A stretch of 64,000 nucleotides of DNA from Eleusine coracana subsp. coracana (Eukaryota; Streptophyta; Magnoliopsida; Poales; Poaceae). Where the stretch lies: the NCBI GenBank assembly GCA_032690845.1, contig CM064417.1:12554501-12618500 (forward strand), read 5' to 3'. Within the stretch, counting starts at the first letter, position 1; every line of letters begins with the position of its first letter. The position numbers and the translations under genes are program-made. Under the pieces are notes generated by a model. The model worked only from the letters and a program-made list of their open reading frames with translations. It was not told the DNA's origin and made no database searches. Positions 1 to 12,061 of the stretch are shown in pieces.

Positions 1-1562
1 ACCATGATGAATTTCCCCAACATGACCAGTCAACAGCAATGGATTTATCGGAAAGCGGGGAAAGCATGGCAAAAAGTGAGTCTGAGAATGGCACAACCAC
101 ACAACTAGATGTATCAACTGGCACTCAAATGATGAAGAACAAAAGGAAGTACAAAGTTGATATCCTTCGCTGTGAGAGCTTAGCCTCACTTGCCCCAGCG
201 ACATTGGAACGACTGTTTCTCCGGGACTATGACATTATTGTGTCCATGGTTCCGCTTCCTTCATCATCAGTTCTTCCAGGTCCTTCAGGTCCTATTCATT
301 TTGGCCCACCTTCCTATCCCGCCATGACACCTTGGATGAAGCTGGTATTGTATACAGCAGGGCATTGTGGACCAGTGTCTGCTGTTTTCATGAAAGGACT
401 ACGTTTTAGACTGCTGCCAGAACCATTAGCTGGTTGTGAAAAGGCGCTGATATGGTCATGGGATTGCTCTATGGTAGGTGGACAAGGAGGGAAGTTTGAA
501 GGGAGCTTAGTCAAGGGCAACCTACTATTGCACTGTTTGAATTCGATGCTTAAACATTCTGCTGTGCTGGTGCAACCACTTAGCATAAATGATCTTAACG
601 CGTCAGGAAACCTTGTTACTGTTGATATCCCTTTACCCCTCAACAATGATGATCAGTCAATTTCATCTGCGGTATCTCAGACGAATTTGCCAAAGGATCA
701 ACTCTTTAATTTGGCCTCTGTATTGAAGGACCTGTCCAGCAAATTTGAGCTGAGCACACTTGGCTACCTTCGTTTGCTAAGACTTCACAGGATTGATGAA
801 TCGGGCAAATCTGACCCTGAAGATGCAAGCTATCAGTGGGTGCCTTTGAGCTTGGAGTTTGGGATTCCCTTATTCAACCCAAAGTTGTGTGAGAGGATTT
901 GTGAAAGGGTGGTTGCATCCCACATGCTTCAAAGGGAAGATTTCACGGAACACTCTGATGTGATGCAAAATGTGAGAAGACAACTGAGAGAACTCTGTAA
1001 CGAATATCAAGCAACTGGTCCAATTGCAAAGTTATTTAACAAGCGTGGAAGCTCAAGGGACTCACCACGTGCCTTGATCAACAATATTAGTGGCAAATGG
1101 AATATCACTAATGACTCTTCCACACCATCCAGCAGAGGAGCCCCAAGTGAACACGATAGGCTAAAATTCGCTGGACGGCACAGATGTCGTACAGAAGTTG
1201 TGAGCTTTGATGGGAGCACTGTCAGGTATGTCTATATATAGTAGGTTTGATTTGCAGTTTAAGATTATATATAATAGGTTTGATTTGATCAATATTTATG
1301 GGTGCTCTGTTCTGACGTTCTGAAATTCTAAAGGTCGTATGCACTTGCTCCTGAACACAATGAAGTCAAACCGTTCTCTGGAGAACAATCTTCCCTACAT
1401 GACCAAGAAGACACAAACAGCAAGGATGTAGTCTTGCCAGGAGTAAATCTTATTTTTGATGGCGCTGAATTACATCCTTTTGATATTGCTTCTTGCCTTC
1501 AAGCACGCCAACCTATTTGGCTTATAGCTGAGGCATCAGCTGCTTCATCAGCATTGACATAA
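1..1562 (+). CDS. FAM91-like protein, C-terminal part (5' end outside window)
   Basis: The reading frame is open from the first bases, so the gene starts upstream. Two coding exons are seen: up to 1225 (donor GTATGT at 1226) and 1334-1562 (acceptor AAAG before 1334, TAA at 1560-1562). The frame continues across the intron. The protein segment matches what I recall of plant FAM91A1-like proteins, with conserved stretches such as GPSGPIHFGPPSYPAMTPW and CEKALIWSWDCSMVGGQ. In animals, FAM91A1 works with TBC1D23 in capturing endosome-derived vesicles at the trans-Golgi; the plant role is poorly known. The C-terminal exon ends in an Ala/Ser-rich tail. No membrane segment is seen. The frame is intact, so I take this as a functional gene. 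Family assignment is from recognition, not a search. Confidence 0.85.
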
Positions 1563-2587
1563 TGTGTCCATAATACCCAGTATAGTCATTACGATGCCAA
1601 TATATCCAAATTTGTTGGTAATAATTCATTTTTTTTCTGGGTCACTATGGAAGCCTCTTGAAAGGGAGATTATGGGTCTGATCCTTAAGGAAACAAGGAT
1701 AGTGGCCTGCTGTTTTTTGCAATATAACCAATTGTTTCCATAAGAACTGACCAGGTGGTTCTCATCAAGCTGAGGCATGCGTTTGTTCTCACATAATTTG
1801 TAAGTACACGTCTTTAACCTGTTGCTTTTTTTTCTCAGTTTGTGTCAAAATTGAGACAGCTAGTTGCTGAAAGAAACAATTCCCTGGGTGTTGATTTTAG
1901 AGGTTCCAGTTGTAGGATTTAGCCCAAGTTACCATGCTTCATGTGAAGGCCTAGATCATTTCATGTTGCGTTGCCCAAAGTGACAATGTTCCTGGCAGAG
2001 TTTTCTTGTTTTATTTCTTGAATCTGTTTTCTCAGTTTTTATAAATGAGCAAAATATAATTACAAGTTTATGAACTCTTATGAGATAAGTAAGCCAGCTG
2101 TGAAGTCTGTTGTAAAAGCCCTGACGAGGGCTCTTATTTTTTTAACGTGTGGACCTTTGCGGCATTATGAGTACTAACGTACGCTCGCCGTGTTTACTTT
2201 CAGGGCATCTTAGATGGTATACTACTGACTTATCAATTCTGTAAGATTTCTTAGATGTTCTACTTCAAGATTGCATGCATTGTGCAATTAAAATCATAAT
2301 GGTATAACTGTTTGTTCTACATCCTTCATTATGCAGACCAACGTAGCTTATGTAGTACAACATTTTATTTATTTTTTATGAAATGTAGAGCAGATTGTTG
2401 TACGATAGCAGCTTGGTTACTCAGTTCTCTATTCTAATTTTATAATTATTAAAAAATATATGTAAATCCAATTTCTAAAAAAAAGCATCAGGCGCCAGTT
2501 TAGATGACCTGGAAAATTCAAAACAAACGCAGGGGTTTTACACTCGAATCCACAGAAAAGGTAGATACATCAGCCGAACCACATAAT
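1563..2587. other. 3' UTR of the FAM91-like gene and intergenic DNA
   Basis: No open frame is supported here. The first several hundred bases are presumably 3' UTR. A pyrimidine tract ending in CAG near 1838 looks like a splice acceptor, so a 3' UTR intron is possible. The rest is AT-rich spacer. Confidence 0.5.
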
Positions 2588-2855
2588 TGCATTGAATTTA
2601 TGCCTACTTCACGCACGCTCTCAAACGACGAGGACGGATGAGTGCATAATTCATAGGCAATGTTCTATTTGGGCAAGCAGTAGGCATTCGAGAAAGACAA
2701 TTGGAACTCTTAAAATGTTATATCTGCATTGACTTTATGCCTACTTCACGCACAACAACGAGGACGGATGAGTGCATAATTCATAGGCAATGTTCTATTT
2801 GGGCAAGCAGTAGGCATTCGAGAAAGACAATTGGAACTCTTAAAATGTTATATCT
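2588..2855. repeat. Two-copy tandem duplication, unit about 130-137 bp
   Basis: The block at 2588-2724 is repeated at 2725-2855 almost base for base. The main difference is a short deletion in copy 2 within the region following ACTTCACGCAC. The copies abut directly, which points to a recent local duplication rather than two transposon insertions. Confidence 0.85.
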
Positions 2856-2917
2856 AAGAGACTTGCTAATTTTCAGCGAAAATTTAGACAATTTTCAATC
2901 ACAGCTTCTAATTATTA

Positions 2918-3143
2918 GAGTGTGTCTGATAGGTCTTTTGCTTATGTTAAAAGTTATTTATATTTGAACTTATAAACTTATCTATCTAATTTATTATAAT
3001 ATAAGATTTATTTAATAAAATAGCTTATCTTGATATAGGTGACCTATAAATTAAAAAAGTAAAGTTTTTCTTGCTTATGACTTATAGTATTTGGCTTATA
3101 AATACTTAAAATGTTTATGCCTCCAACCTGCCCAAACACACCC
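2918..3143. mobile_element. Tourist-like (PIF/Harbinger) MITE, 226 bp
   Basis: The left end GAGTGTGTCTGATAGG and the reverse complement of the right end, GGGTGTGTTTGGGCAGG, form imperfect terminal inverted repeats. The element is flanked by TTA at 2915-2917 and 3144-3146, the 3-bp duplication typical of PIF/Harbinger. The interior is AT-rich and non-coding. Confidence 0.75.
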
Positions 3144-3496
3144 TTAATAAAATAACAAATCGTCAACTGAGGAAAGATGTACTTATAAATGTTCCGGTGA
3201 AGTGAAGAAACCGTTGCACACGAACCACGTTAGCAGGAAGATAATTATTGATAAGGAACAGGCGTCATTTCTAGGTAATTCAAGATTAGAACCCGAAGGA
3301 GAATTCAAAGTGTCTTGGAAACACAAAAGGGGCAACGACTACACTGAAGTGCAGAGTGGCAGCCTAGAAGGAAGCTAAAGGTGGAGAGCAACACACGGCT
3401 CTTGGAATACATTTCATGGTTGATGAAGCTGAAATGCAACTTTTTTATGGTGGACCCTAGAACGTAACCGGAGAACCACCCGTGAAGGTACAGCAC

Positions 3497-4421
3497 TCAG
3501 AACACGCCGGAGAGCAGGCTAGCAGCGCTGGAGAGCGCGGCGCCAGTGATGGCGAAATGCACGATCTTATCGGAGTGGCCACCGGCGTCCCCAGTGAGCG
3601 CCACCGCGACACCGGCGATGGCTCCAGCAATCGCGCTGTTCTTCTGCAGGAATAATAGAATCAGGAGTTAGTTACTGTGGTTCCAGTCCAGTGCCGAGCA
3701 GCAGCTTTGCTAGAACAGGGTCTAGATTAGGAGATGGCACAAACCCAGTCATGGCATCCTCTGGCCTCCCTTAGCCCGTACGTTATCCCAGAGTGAACAC
3801 CAGCTGCCAATCCTGTACAGAGTTGTGCACTTGTGAGATCCATTGTTGAAGAGCAGAGGAGCAAATACTGCAACTTGTGTGTGATTTGCTGGAACACTCA
3901 CCCCACTGAAAAGCCTCCTTGCCAGCAGACTTCACCACTGCCTCAAGCGAGTTCTGGCCATCGTCCCCTGCGGTGGCGGTGAAACAAACATCAAACACGC
4001 CGAGCCTCAAGGAGATGATGAAATAACTAACGATTCATAGATTCAGGCTGGGTGCGTACCTCTGATGCTGGAGAAATGGCTCCTCTTGGGAACGTTGGGG
4101 TCCAGCCCGGACGACGAGTCTCCAGAGAGCCCTGCAAAAAATTAATCGTGTGAGGCATCATCATCATTCAGTAGCACATATGCGAGGGAGGCGGCATGGA
4201 GAACTAAAGACGGGAGTAGGAGGGGCAGCAAGAAGAAGGTTACCGTCGACGGTGACGAAGTATGCTTCCCTGGAGACAGCCCTGGCGGCCCCGACTCCGG
4301 CGGCGCGGATGAAGCTGTCGGCGACGCGGTTGAGGAGCGGATGGCCGAGGTCGAGCAGGCACCGCTTGTCCATGCTCGCCACCTCGTCCTTGAACGTCCG
4401 GGTGTCCAGCCGGCTCGCCAT
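3497..4421 (-). CDS. OEP16-2: Outer envelope pore protein 16-2 (OEP16-2), chloroplastic, 176 aa
   Basis: Five coding exons on the minus strand: 4421-4244, 4131-4060, 3967-3902, 3812-3745 and 3643-3497 (TGA at 3497-3499), total 531 bp. Each boundary has GT..AG and keeps frame. The protein starts MASRLDTRTFKDEV and includes LDLGHPLLNRVADSF, SLEAVVKSAGKEAFQWG, GVHSGITYGLREARG and an Ala/Gly-rich end LSSAASLLSGVF. This is the plant OEP16 branch of the PRAT (Tim17/22/23) family, a helical channel for amino acids in the outer plastid envelope. The insert between helices 1 and 2 (about residues 60-90) is typical of the seed-type OEP16-2. The frame is open upstream to an ATG at 4724 (101 extra residues), but the start at 4421 matches the usual family length. 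It appears intact. Confidence 0.9.
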
Positions 4422-4550
4422 CTCGATTCGCCTTCGTGCTCTCTCAACTGCCTGCGGATTAGCGAAAGCGAAAGACAGAAACAACAGTGGAACAAGCACC
4501 CGGGCGTTCAAGAGGCGCCGGGGCCCGGGGTTTAATGCCGCGAGGCGGGA

Positions 4551-4574
4551 CACGTGTCCGGCACCCGGCACGTG
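4551..4574 (-). promoter_or_regulatory. Two G-box/ABRE cores upstream of OEP16-2
   Basis: CACGTG occurs at 4551-4556 and 4569-4574, about 130 and 150 bp upstream of the OEP16-2 ATG, 18 bp apart. Paired ACGT-core ABREs are the classic ABA/bZIP-responsive arrangement. This fits what is known of seed-phase, ABA-linked expression of OEP16-2 in Arabidopsis. Function here is inferred. Confidence 0.6.
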
Positions 4575-4599
4575 GATGCGGTCGTGGCGCGCGCCCCGC

Positions 4600-6069
4600 G
4601 GCGCGCGTGGACACGGCGGGCGCTTCCAGGGCTTTCGGCGCGTGCTGGCAACCTCGCCGCATTGGGCCGAACGGAGCAGGCCGGCGGGAGCGTGGTCCAT
4701 GGGCCCTCGCCTCGCGCACGTCATCCAAGGGCCGTGGCCCGCTGGTTGCTTGGTCCTGGAACGCCGGCGAGAGCCAGTCCGCTGTTCGCATCACCTGTAA
4801 CCAGTTGAATGAAAAGACCACACGAACGAAGCACTGTAAATCTGTTATGGTCAGGGCCTCAACTGAGCTTGACAACTCCGGTGGAATGCTGGGGCCTTTC
4901 AGCAGTAAAGCTGCGTCCTCCCGGGTGACTGCCGATCGATAGTGGAATCTGCTGAAGTTCCATTGCGCATTCGCCGTTCTTCCACTGCTGCAACCAGAGA
5001 GTGGAATTGCAGTGGCCTAGTCGTATGCTGTGTAGTACTTGCTTGTCATTTACATCTTGTCATGGTGTTCCCAAACACGATTCAACTGTGAAGGGTAGCA
5101 GCAGGATTTATACATACTCCTGTCAGAGCACACGAGAATGACAGCGGGTTGCGCGCGTGCGAATCATCAAATGGGGCAACCACGTGCTCGCCTTTGCCGT
5201 CTGTCGCGTGTATTGATAATTTCCCAACTTGAGGATGGCATGTTTGGTCCCGATCGGCCAATGTTTTTGCGTACCGATCTGTGCAACGAGCAAGCACGTG
5301 CGTGCCGTGCTGCTGTGCTTATCGGCTGCCTCCATAGTCTCTTTCAGTCTGATGCTGGTTTCTTGATGCACGTTGTTACTGCCATCATCGTATTTTGATG
5401 TCGCCTCATTACTTGCTTGTCAGGTGCCACCGTACGTGCCACGGCGATTTGGGTACGCTATGATAGTGCAGTATAGCTTGTCGCTCACTGTCAATATTTC
5501 ATACTCCCTCCTGGCTATATCCATGGCTTTAGAACAACTCTGCTCAGCTTAAATATAAGTGTCAGGTTGCACGTTATTTTTCGCAATAGTACTGGCTAGG
5601 CCTAAAGTTTATGCTACCTGTTTTTTAACAGAAGTTTATGCTGCTTTGAAATTTGGAATGCACTTGCTGTTGTGGTCCCCGCATTACATTGTCGTAGCCA
5701 TAGGCTCGATCATCTTTTCCCGTGAAAAGGGAAGAGTTTAGTGGGTGGATCTCCATAGGCTCGATGCCTGCTCTTTTTGTACAGTGCTCGTGTCATGGCA
5801 ATGGCATCAGCATGACGACTTAGTAATACTCGTAACAAAGAACAGGAGAAGAAAGAATCTCCCTAATTACAGTGGTTCTGAGCCGGATTCACAACACTTC
5901 ACACGCACCCCACTGCCAATCAAGTTGATGCAGTTTTCACACCAAGTGATGTTCAGAAATAAGTAGAATGGGGTAACAATACTTTCTTTGCATAATTTTC
6001 TCTGTCCAGAGCAATATTATATTTATACAGCCTTGTACAGGATACATACTGCTTCAGCCTTTTTTTCCT
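4600..6069. other. Intergenic: OEP16-2 promoter side and RINGv gene 3' side
   Basis: The GC-rich part (to about 4950) is the OEP16-2 upstream region and has overlapping chance ORFs on both strands. From about 4950 to 6000 I see no convincing gene, RNA or element. Confidence 0.5.
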
Positions 6070-8620
6070 TTAGCGAACAAGGATTACATGCTGCTGCTGC
6101 TCCAGATCGCCCTGCAGCCTGAGCATTCTCGACGCGTTTCGCCTTTGCTCCTGCGATACATAGGGAGATTTTCAGGTCTGTGATAAATTCAATCATATAT
6201 AGTAGCACACTTTCAGCTTCAATCAACCAAACACCAAACCAACTGACTGCTACTGTTCTGTACCACCCAGGAGGAGAACAGAACAGAAGCAGTGTTAAAC
6301 AGAGGTGACAACCCGACCAACCTGGAGCATCTGCAGCCGGTATTGCCGCTGTCCCTGCTGGATCGCGGAGATGAGCCTCATGACAACGTAGAACGGCAGC
6401 AAGATCCCACTCGCCCTCAGCAAGTACACCTTCAGTTCAAAGCAAAGAAACACTTGTGATGATCTACAGTACTGTATTGCAGTGATTGCATTGAACTTGA
6501 GATACTTTTAATTCCTTTTGGCAGGCAAGAACAATGAAGGTAGAACTCACTGTGAGGAGGCCGAACGCGTACTGGTTCGCCGCTCCCACCGCCACCACGG
6601 TGAAGAGGTGCCTCAGCAACAGCACGACCGTGAACTGAAACCGTGCAAGATAAAAATTCAGAGTTCAGAGTAGCGCAAATACGGCAATGCCGGGTTCTGT
6701 TCCTGTCAGTTAACGAACGTACCGTGACCGCCACGGATCGGCACCAGGACGCGCTCCTGCCGGCGGCACTGGCGCACTCCGCGTGCTCCGAGTCAGGCCC
6801 AACCAATGGCTCTTCATCGTCCCCCTCCTCAGGATCGTAGTTCAGCCTCGGCACCTCCAAACTCCCTCTGCAACAGTAACAACACAATCAGGTTATCAGT
6901 AACAATGTGATGGTTGACATTGTACTGTAACTGATTTCGTCTACGCTAACTAACTCGCCTAGCTGGACGGCCTCAATTGAGAGATCGCCACCATTATCCA
7001 TGATCGCTCAGTGGTACTGCCCTGCACTGCACGACGCGTGAAAGGACGGAGCATTTGACTCCATCGCATCGGTGCAGGACCCGGTGGTTGGCTGCAATGT
7101 TTGTACTACTCTACTGCAGATGTGCGTGCCGCGAACAATGCACATTCGATCGACTGGGATAAGGGAAGAATAATCAGAGAGGACGAGGCGCGGTGGTTGG
7201 CCGGCCTGCGCCTAACGACGGAACAGCGTGGCCGGGCCCACGTGACAGCCACCCACCGTTTCCTTCCTTGTGTAAAGAAGATGCCGCGATGGACAGGCAG
7301 GGTGATGACAGGCAGAGGAGAATGAGCCGGACCACCACTGTGTTGATTGGAATGCTTGTTTGCTTGTTTCCGGATCACATCAGAAGGTCATCATCATTGA
7401 CAGATAGCCTGCCATCTTGGCATTTGGTAATGCTGGTACGCAATCAAGAGCAGCCTGGCTGGCAACTTCTGATTAATCAATGGAAGATAAGTTTGGTCAG
7501 CAACTGAGCCAGATAGGTAGCACCGGTTGGTTGCTTGGGAAGAAATGTATGGTCACGGGAGTTCAACAAGGGTCATTTCTTTTTTTCTTTAGGATTATCA
7601 AGGCACATTGATTGACAGTTTCGTGGAACCAATAGACATCAACTACAATTAAATCCAACATTCACCTGGTTCTATGGCCTCTATGCGCGTATCAATAGAA
7701 ACGCCCAACCCAGTATGTAAAAAAAACATAGAAAGAGAGAATGAGAGACCCACCTGATCGTGACCGCGACATCAGCAGCAGGTTGAGCCTTCTTGGGAGG
7801 AACGGTGTAGCCAGGCTCGAAACTCTGTCAGTAAATAATAACACGCCGTCAAACAAAATGGATAAAAACAAAACCTGTCATCCGAGGAAGAACAAGCTCG
7901 AACAGTCTCCTATGAAAAGTTTTGACAACGCAAAGCTCTGATTACTTTATCTTTGAGAAAAGAACAATGCGTTGCTCCTACTTGCTGTGATTAACAAGGT
8001 ATGGTATAACCGCTTTGATTAGCCTCAAAGAAATGATATCCAGTCTTTACAAAAGCAACAGACGCGTCGCGCGGGTAAAAGTTTTCGTTGCCAAAGAAAG
8101 ATGATTATGAATTATGATGAGAAAAAAAAATCTAAGCCCTCACTGAAGTTAATTGTTTTTCGCTGAACTCAAGTCCACAATGACTTCCATGGATAAAACA
8201 GTGGGGGACAGAGAACAGGGGAGAGAGACTGAGAGACATGAGAACTGAAAGAGTGAAAGGACGATCAAAACGGCTGAATAGTTATTAACTCTACGAACCT
8301 GAAGGCAAATTTCGCAGAGGGTGCTCCCCTTCTCGTCGCACCATCGCTGCACGCATCCCCTGTGCGCATACTGCAGGCAGACGCAAGAACATGAAGAACA
8401 GATTAGCCATCAGGATCGTAAATTCACGAAGATGAGAAGCCATGGAATAAAACTGCTCAGAACAAGAGCTCCATGCGCACACAGAAACAAAGCGTACCTT
8501 GAGGGAGCCTGAGCAGGCGCATGGCGACTCCATGGTCGAGCAGCTCTGATCCTCCTCGTCATGGCAAATCCTGCACTGCCTCAGGGAGGAAGAGGACGAG
8601 CACGACTCTTCATGTTCCAT
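6070..8620 (-). CDS. Membrane RINGv (RING-CH/MARCH-type) E3 ubiquitin ligase with DUF3675-like region, 227 aa
   Basis: Seven exons on the minus strand: 8620-8498, 8370-8299, 7824-7754, 6867-6723, 6634-6551, 6429-6322 and 6150-6070 (TAA 6070-6072), total 684 bp, all in frame with GT..AG. Residues about 16-65 carry the C4HC3 RING-CH finger: CRICHDEE, then SPCACSGSLK, YAHRGCVQRWCDEKG and CEICLQ. After it comes FEPGYTVPP, the usual plant continuation, then an acidic linker. Two hydrophobic helices follow (FTVVLLLRHLFTVVAVGAAN and YLLRASGILLPFYVVMRLI), and the C-terminus is basic and Gln-rich. Plant relatives are endomembrane ubiquitin ligases (PIT1-like family); substrates are unknown. All finger Cys/His ligands are present and no frame damage is seen, so it is probably functional. 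Confidence 0.88.
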
Positions 8621-8752
8621 CCCTCTTCTTCCTCTCTCAATTCTCAGGCCCTCTTTCTCCTCCTTCTCTGTCTCTCCTCTCTCAAAAAACGGTAGGTGAT
8701 TGCCTCTGCTCTTCTTCCTCAGCCGCCCTCTCCGGATGGATGGTTGGAGGCT

Positions 8753-8765
8753 GCTTTAAATAAAT
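8753..8765 (-). promoter_or_regulatory. Possible TATA box of the RINGv gene
   Basis: The minus strand reads TATTTATTTAAAG here, about 135-145 bp upstream of the ATG at 8620. That leaves room for a roughly 100-base 5' UTR. Assignment rests on position and base composition only. Confidence 0.35.
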
Positions 8766-11746
8766 ACTAGTCTGGAGAGGAGAGGAACGAAACCGAAAGG
8801 CGTCGTCACAAATCTAAATGGTGCGCGAGGTGGAGCCCACCGCACCAGGAACGGCCACAACAGTTCGTAGTTAGTCCTGGTCCGCCGCGGTAGGCATGGC
8901 TCGAGATAGCTCCTGCAGGCAACACCATGATACCGATCTGTGGCTCGACGCGTATGTATGAATAATTTTTTGCCAAACTTCCTTACGTGCGTATGTAGCG
9001 AGTAGTACTCAAGTGCTACTTTTTGTTGTGTCAGGGACTTTGTTCTTTGAGGAAAGCAGCAGCATATTTTAAAAAGAGACACTTTTTGAAATGTAGTTTA
9101 ATTTGAATAAGAAAATAGACACTTCATACCTGGTCCCAATTGTGCCGTTGTCTTGTTTTTTTTTCCTGTCGGTATGGCTTTTTCTTTTCAGTTGATGTGC
9201 CAAGCTGCAAATAATCTTCTACCAATTGGTGATTGGAAAGAAGTGAATGACCAATTTGAGAATCGAATTATTCTTCAAGAATGAATACTGGGCTACTTAT
9301 AAATTAGTGCTTATTTGAACAATATACTTTTGTTGTAATTTCTTTAAGTAACTTAATGAAGTGGCTCCACCCTCCGGTTGTCCTTGTTGCAAATAGATAA
9401 AAGTTATTTGTTGGAGTTACCAAATTTACTGCTACTCCAATTAGTTGACAGGGGTATGCATATACTCTTTTCCATTTTTAATATCCTTACTTAATTTTGA
9501 AGAAGAAAGTTATCATAACATCATCAATCCAAAACTGGAGCGAGTATTTTTTTTCTTGTTATGCGAAATTACATTTCGTTTATATATGACCATCATTTTG
9601 CTATGCATAATACAACTTTGATATAATATGTGATTAGAGGATGACATTTTCTAAGTGACATACGAAAACCGGATTCTTTGTTCTCTTTGCAACCTTTGTG
9701 CATTTTTGCTTCGAAACAGCCAGGCAGGAGATGGTGTGCCTCCCGGTGGCCAGACAATCCGTCACTTTTTGAGGTGAAATCATATTATTACAAGCGTCTT
9801 GCTTCTCCTTGTCTGATAATTACCGTGTTAAACTTTGTGGTTTCATTTTCAACCTCAGTTTTCTTGACAGAGGGCTCTCGAATTTTATCTAGAAGCATGT
9901 GCATTTTAGGTGTTCTAAAACGATAATCTTACCATGTCTCTAGAGCGCCGTCAGGTTAACTGGAACATTCCGACTAGCTAGTCTTGAAGAACGTCAAATA
10001 TTGTCAAAACAAAACATCCTAGACCTTTAAACACGACGAGCAGTAACGTTCCTAGCCGCCTGTTGAACACGGCGATAGGAGCTATTACTATTTCATTTTC
10101 ATATGTATTAGGTAGTAGTCTTATGCCAGCCAGCAGAGAGGCAAGAAAAAGATTTTTCTATTTTTCTGAACGACTGGGTTGGCAGTCGTTCGTAGCTGTA
10201 TGTATGTTCCAAGAGATCAGAGCTGGCGACCAACTAATCTGGTCGGCCACATAACTAAATTAGTGGCATCATTTGTCATGACAATGTGGATCATGTCAAC
10301 AGACGCCGGTAATATAAATAGTCACTGGGACAAGTCCAATCGGATAGGGAGAGATGAGAAACATGCTGCTAGTGTCATCCAACTCGTAACCTCCGAGTTA
10401 TCTATCCTCCCCTAGTGATGATTGGTTTATTAGGTCCCTACGTTAGCTGCCAAACCTTTAGATATATCTGAGAGAAAAGTTAGCACAATCTGGGGAAAAG
10501 GAGGATTGAGCCTAACGACTAGTAAGGCACTGTATCCATATTTCGAAAAATGGTGTGGCCAATATGGTTTAAATAATTCTGTCCAAGGCAAATTCTATTA
10601 AGACATTGTAGTGAATGTGATTTATTCTTCACATGATTTTTGTTCGTTTGAACGCATATTTTTTCATTTTCCTCGTCCTCTCTTTCGACGGTTGCACTGG
10701 CACGTTGTTCAATATTCTTCCTCAAACAATACAATGCTATTTTTTTTTATGAGGATACGATAACATATTTGGGAGAAAATTAACAATAACCAGTTTAATT
10801 CTTGGAGGATTGAAGAATTTATGCTCTGATGATAGTAGGACCCAACCACCTGGTCGCTGAGTCATTGTCGCTATCCCATGATCCTTCTCTTTTTCTTTGG
10901 TGACTGCGAAATCAGGAGGGCAAACCGAAATCTGCCTCCGATCCTGGTAACGAGTGATTAATTAATTATGCAAGTTAGCCCCCCCGCGCAGCCACACGCT
11001 GATCGACGCTGACACGCAGGACGAGCGAGGCAGCGCCGTCCAAAGATAACCCTGCCCCGATCGGCCACACGTAGCAGCAAGCCCCGCCGTCCATAGAGTG
11101 GGGAATGTTCTTCACAGAGGTGACGTGACCAGTATCTTTCTCGAGTAAATGCGTACGTGGCATGCGATCTGGGCTTTTCACTCGCACGGCAACCTTCGAA
11201 ACGACGCCACGTGGACAAACGACCGTTGGAGCAGGCTACGTACACTTTGTACTGAAATTCTTGTCACTTTTGAATAGCGTTTTCTTCTTTTCTGGTGATT
11301 GTCAGTGGCAAGGCTGTGAGCCTCTCCGGATGTTTGCATGGGACCGAAAGTTGACTGCTCCTCCAAATTCGTTCTCTAACCAAATAAACACGCAAGAAAA
11401 GGGTCGAGACTAGAGAGAGAGAGAGGAGGTCTCCCTGGTCCCTGCAATACACGTTTAATTGTCACCTTGTATTCCTATATCTAAATAAATAAATAAATCT
11501 CTGAAAGTCCCCTTCGTCAATCAAAGAATATAATAATTCACCTAAGTGAAGCAAACCGAAACTTGATATCTGATGTCTTTTATACAGATACGATTATCTA
11601 CTGCAGCAGTGAATAGTGAATTTTGGAATTTCGTAAACAATTGAAGATACTGATTTTTTTTATTAGCAAACAATTTTTAAAACTAGTTAATATTACTAAC
11701 TACCCGAATTTAAAATTGCAAAACGAGCATCCCGGAATTGTTTCTG
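8766..11746. other. Intergenic region upstream of the RINGv gene
   Basis: About 3 kb with only short, unsupported ORFs. It contains low-complexity runs such as TAAA repeats near 11483. A weak pair of Stowaway-like ends may lie near 9467-9546. No host gene or RNA is recognised. Confidence 0.5.
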
Positions 11747-11997
11747 CCTTAACACTTAAACATCTCAAAGTGTCAATTAAAAATACTTTATAATTTTGAA
11801 AACTTATAACACCTTTTATGTATATAGAGTGTACATTTATGTACCACTTGAACTTAGAAAAGTTCCAAAAATTTCAGTAATTTTGAAATAGAAATTCAAA
11901 AATGAGGCTACTTGTTAAGAACTAATTTAATAGTTTTACCATCTTAACCTTCTTTAAAAATTGAAAAAAATCACCTAAATTCATTGTGTCATAAGAA

Positions 11998-12061
<64 letters not shown>

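Noticed and set aside
4459..4942. Several overlapping ORFs of 64-216 codons on both strands
   Set aside because: GC-rich promoter region of OEP16-2; the frames overlap each other and known exons, and none has a recognisable domain.
9467..9546. Possible degraded Stowaway MITE (ATACTCTTTTCC / ATACTCGCTCC ends)
   Set aside because: Ends match only weakly and the TA duplication is not clear; too uncertain to list.
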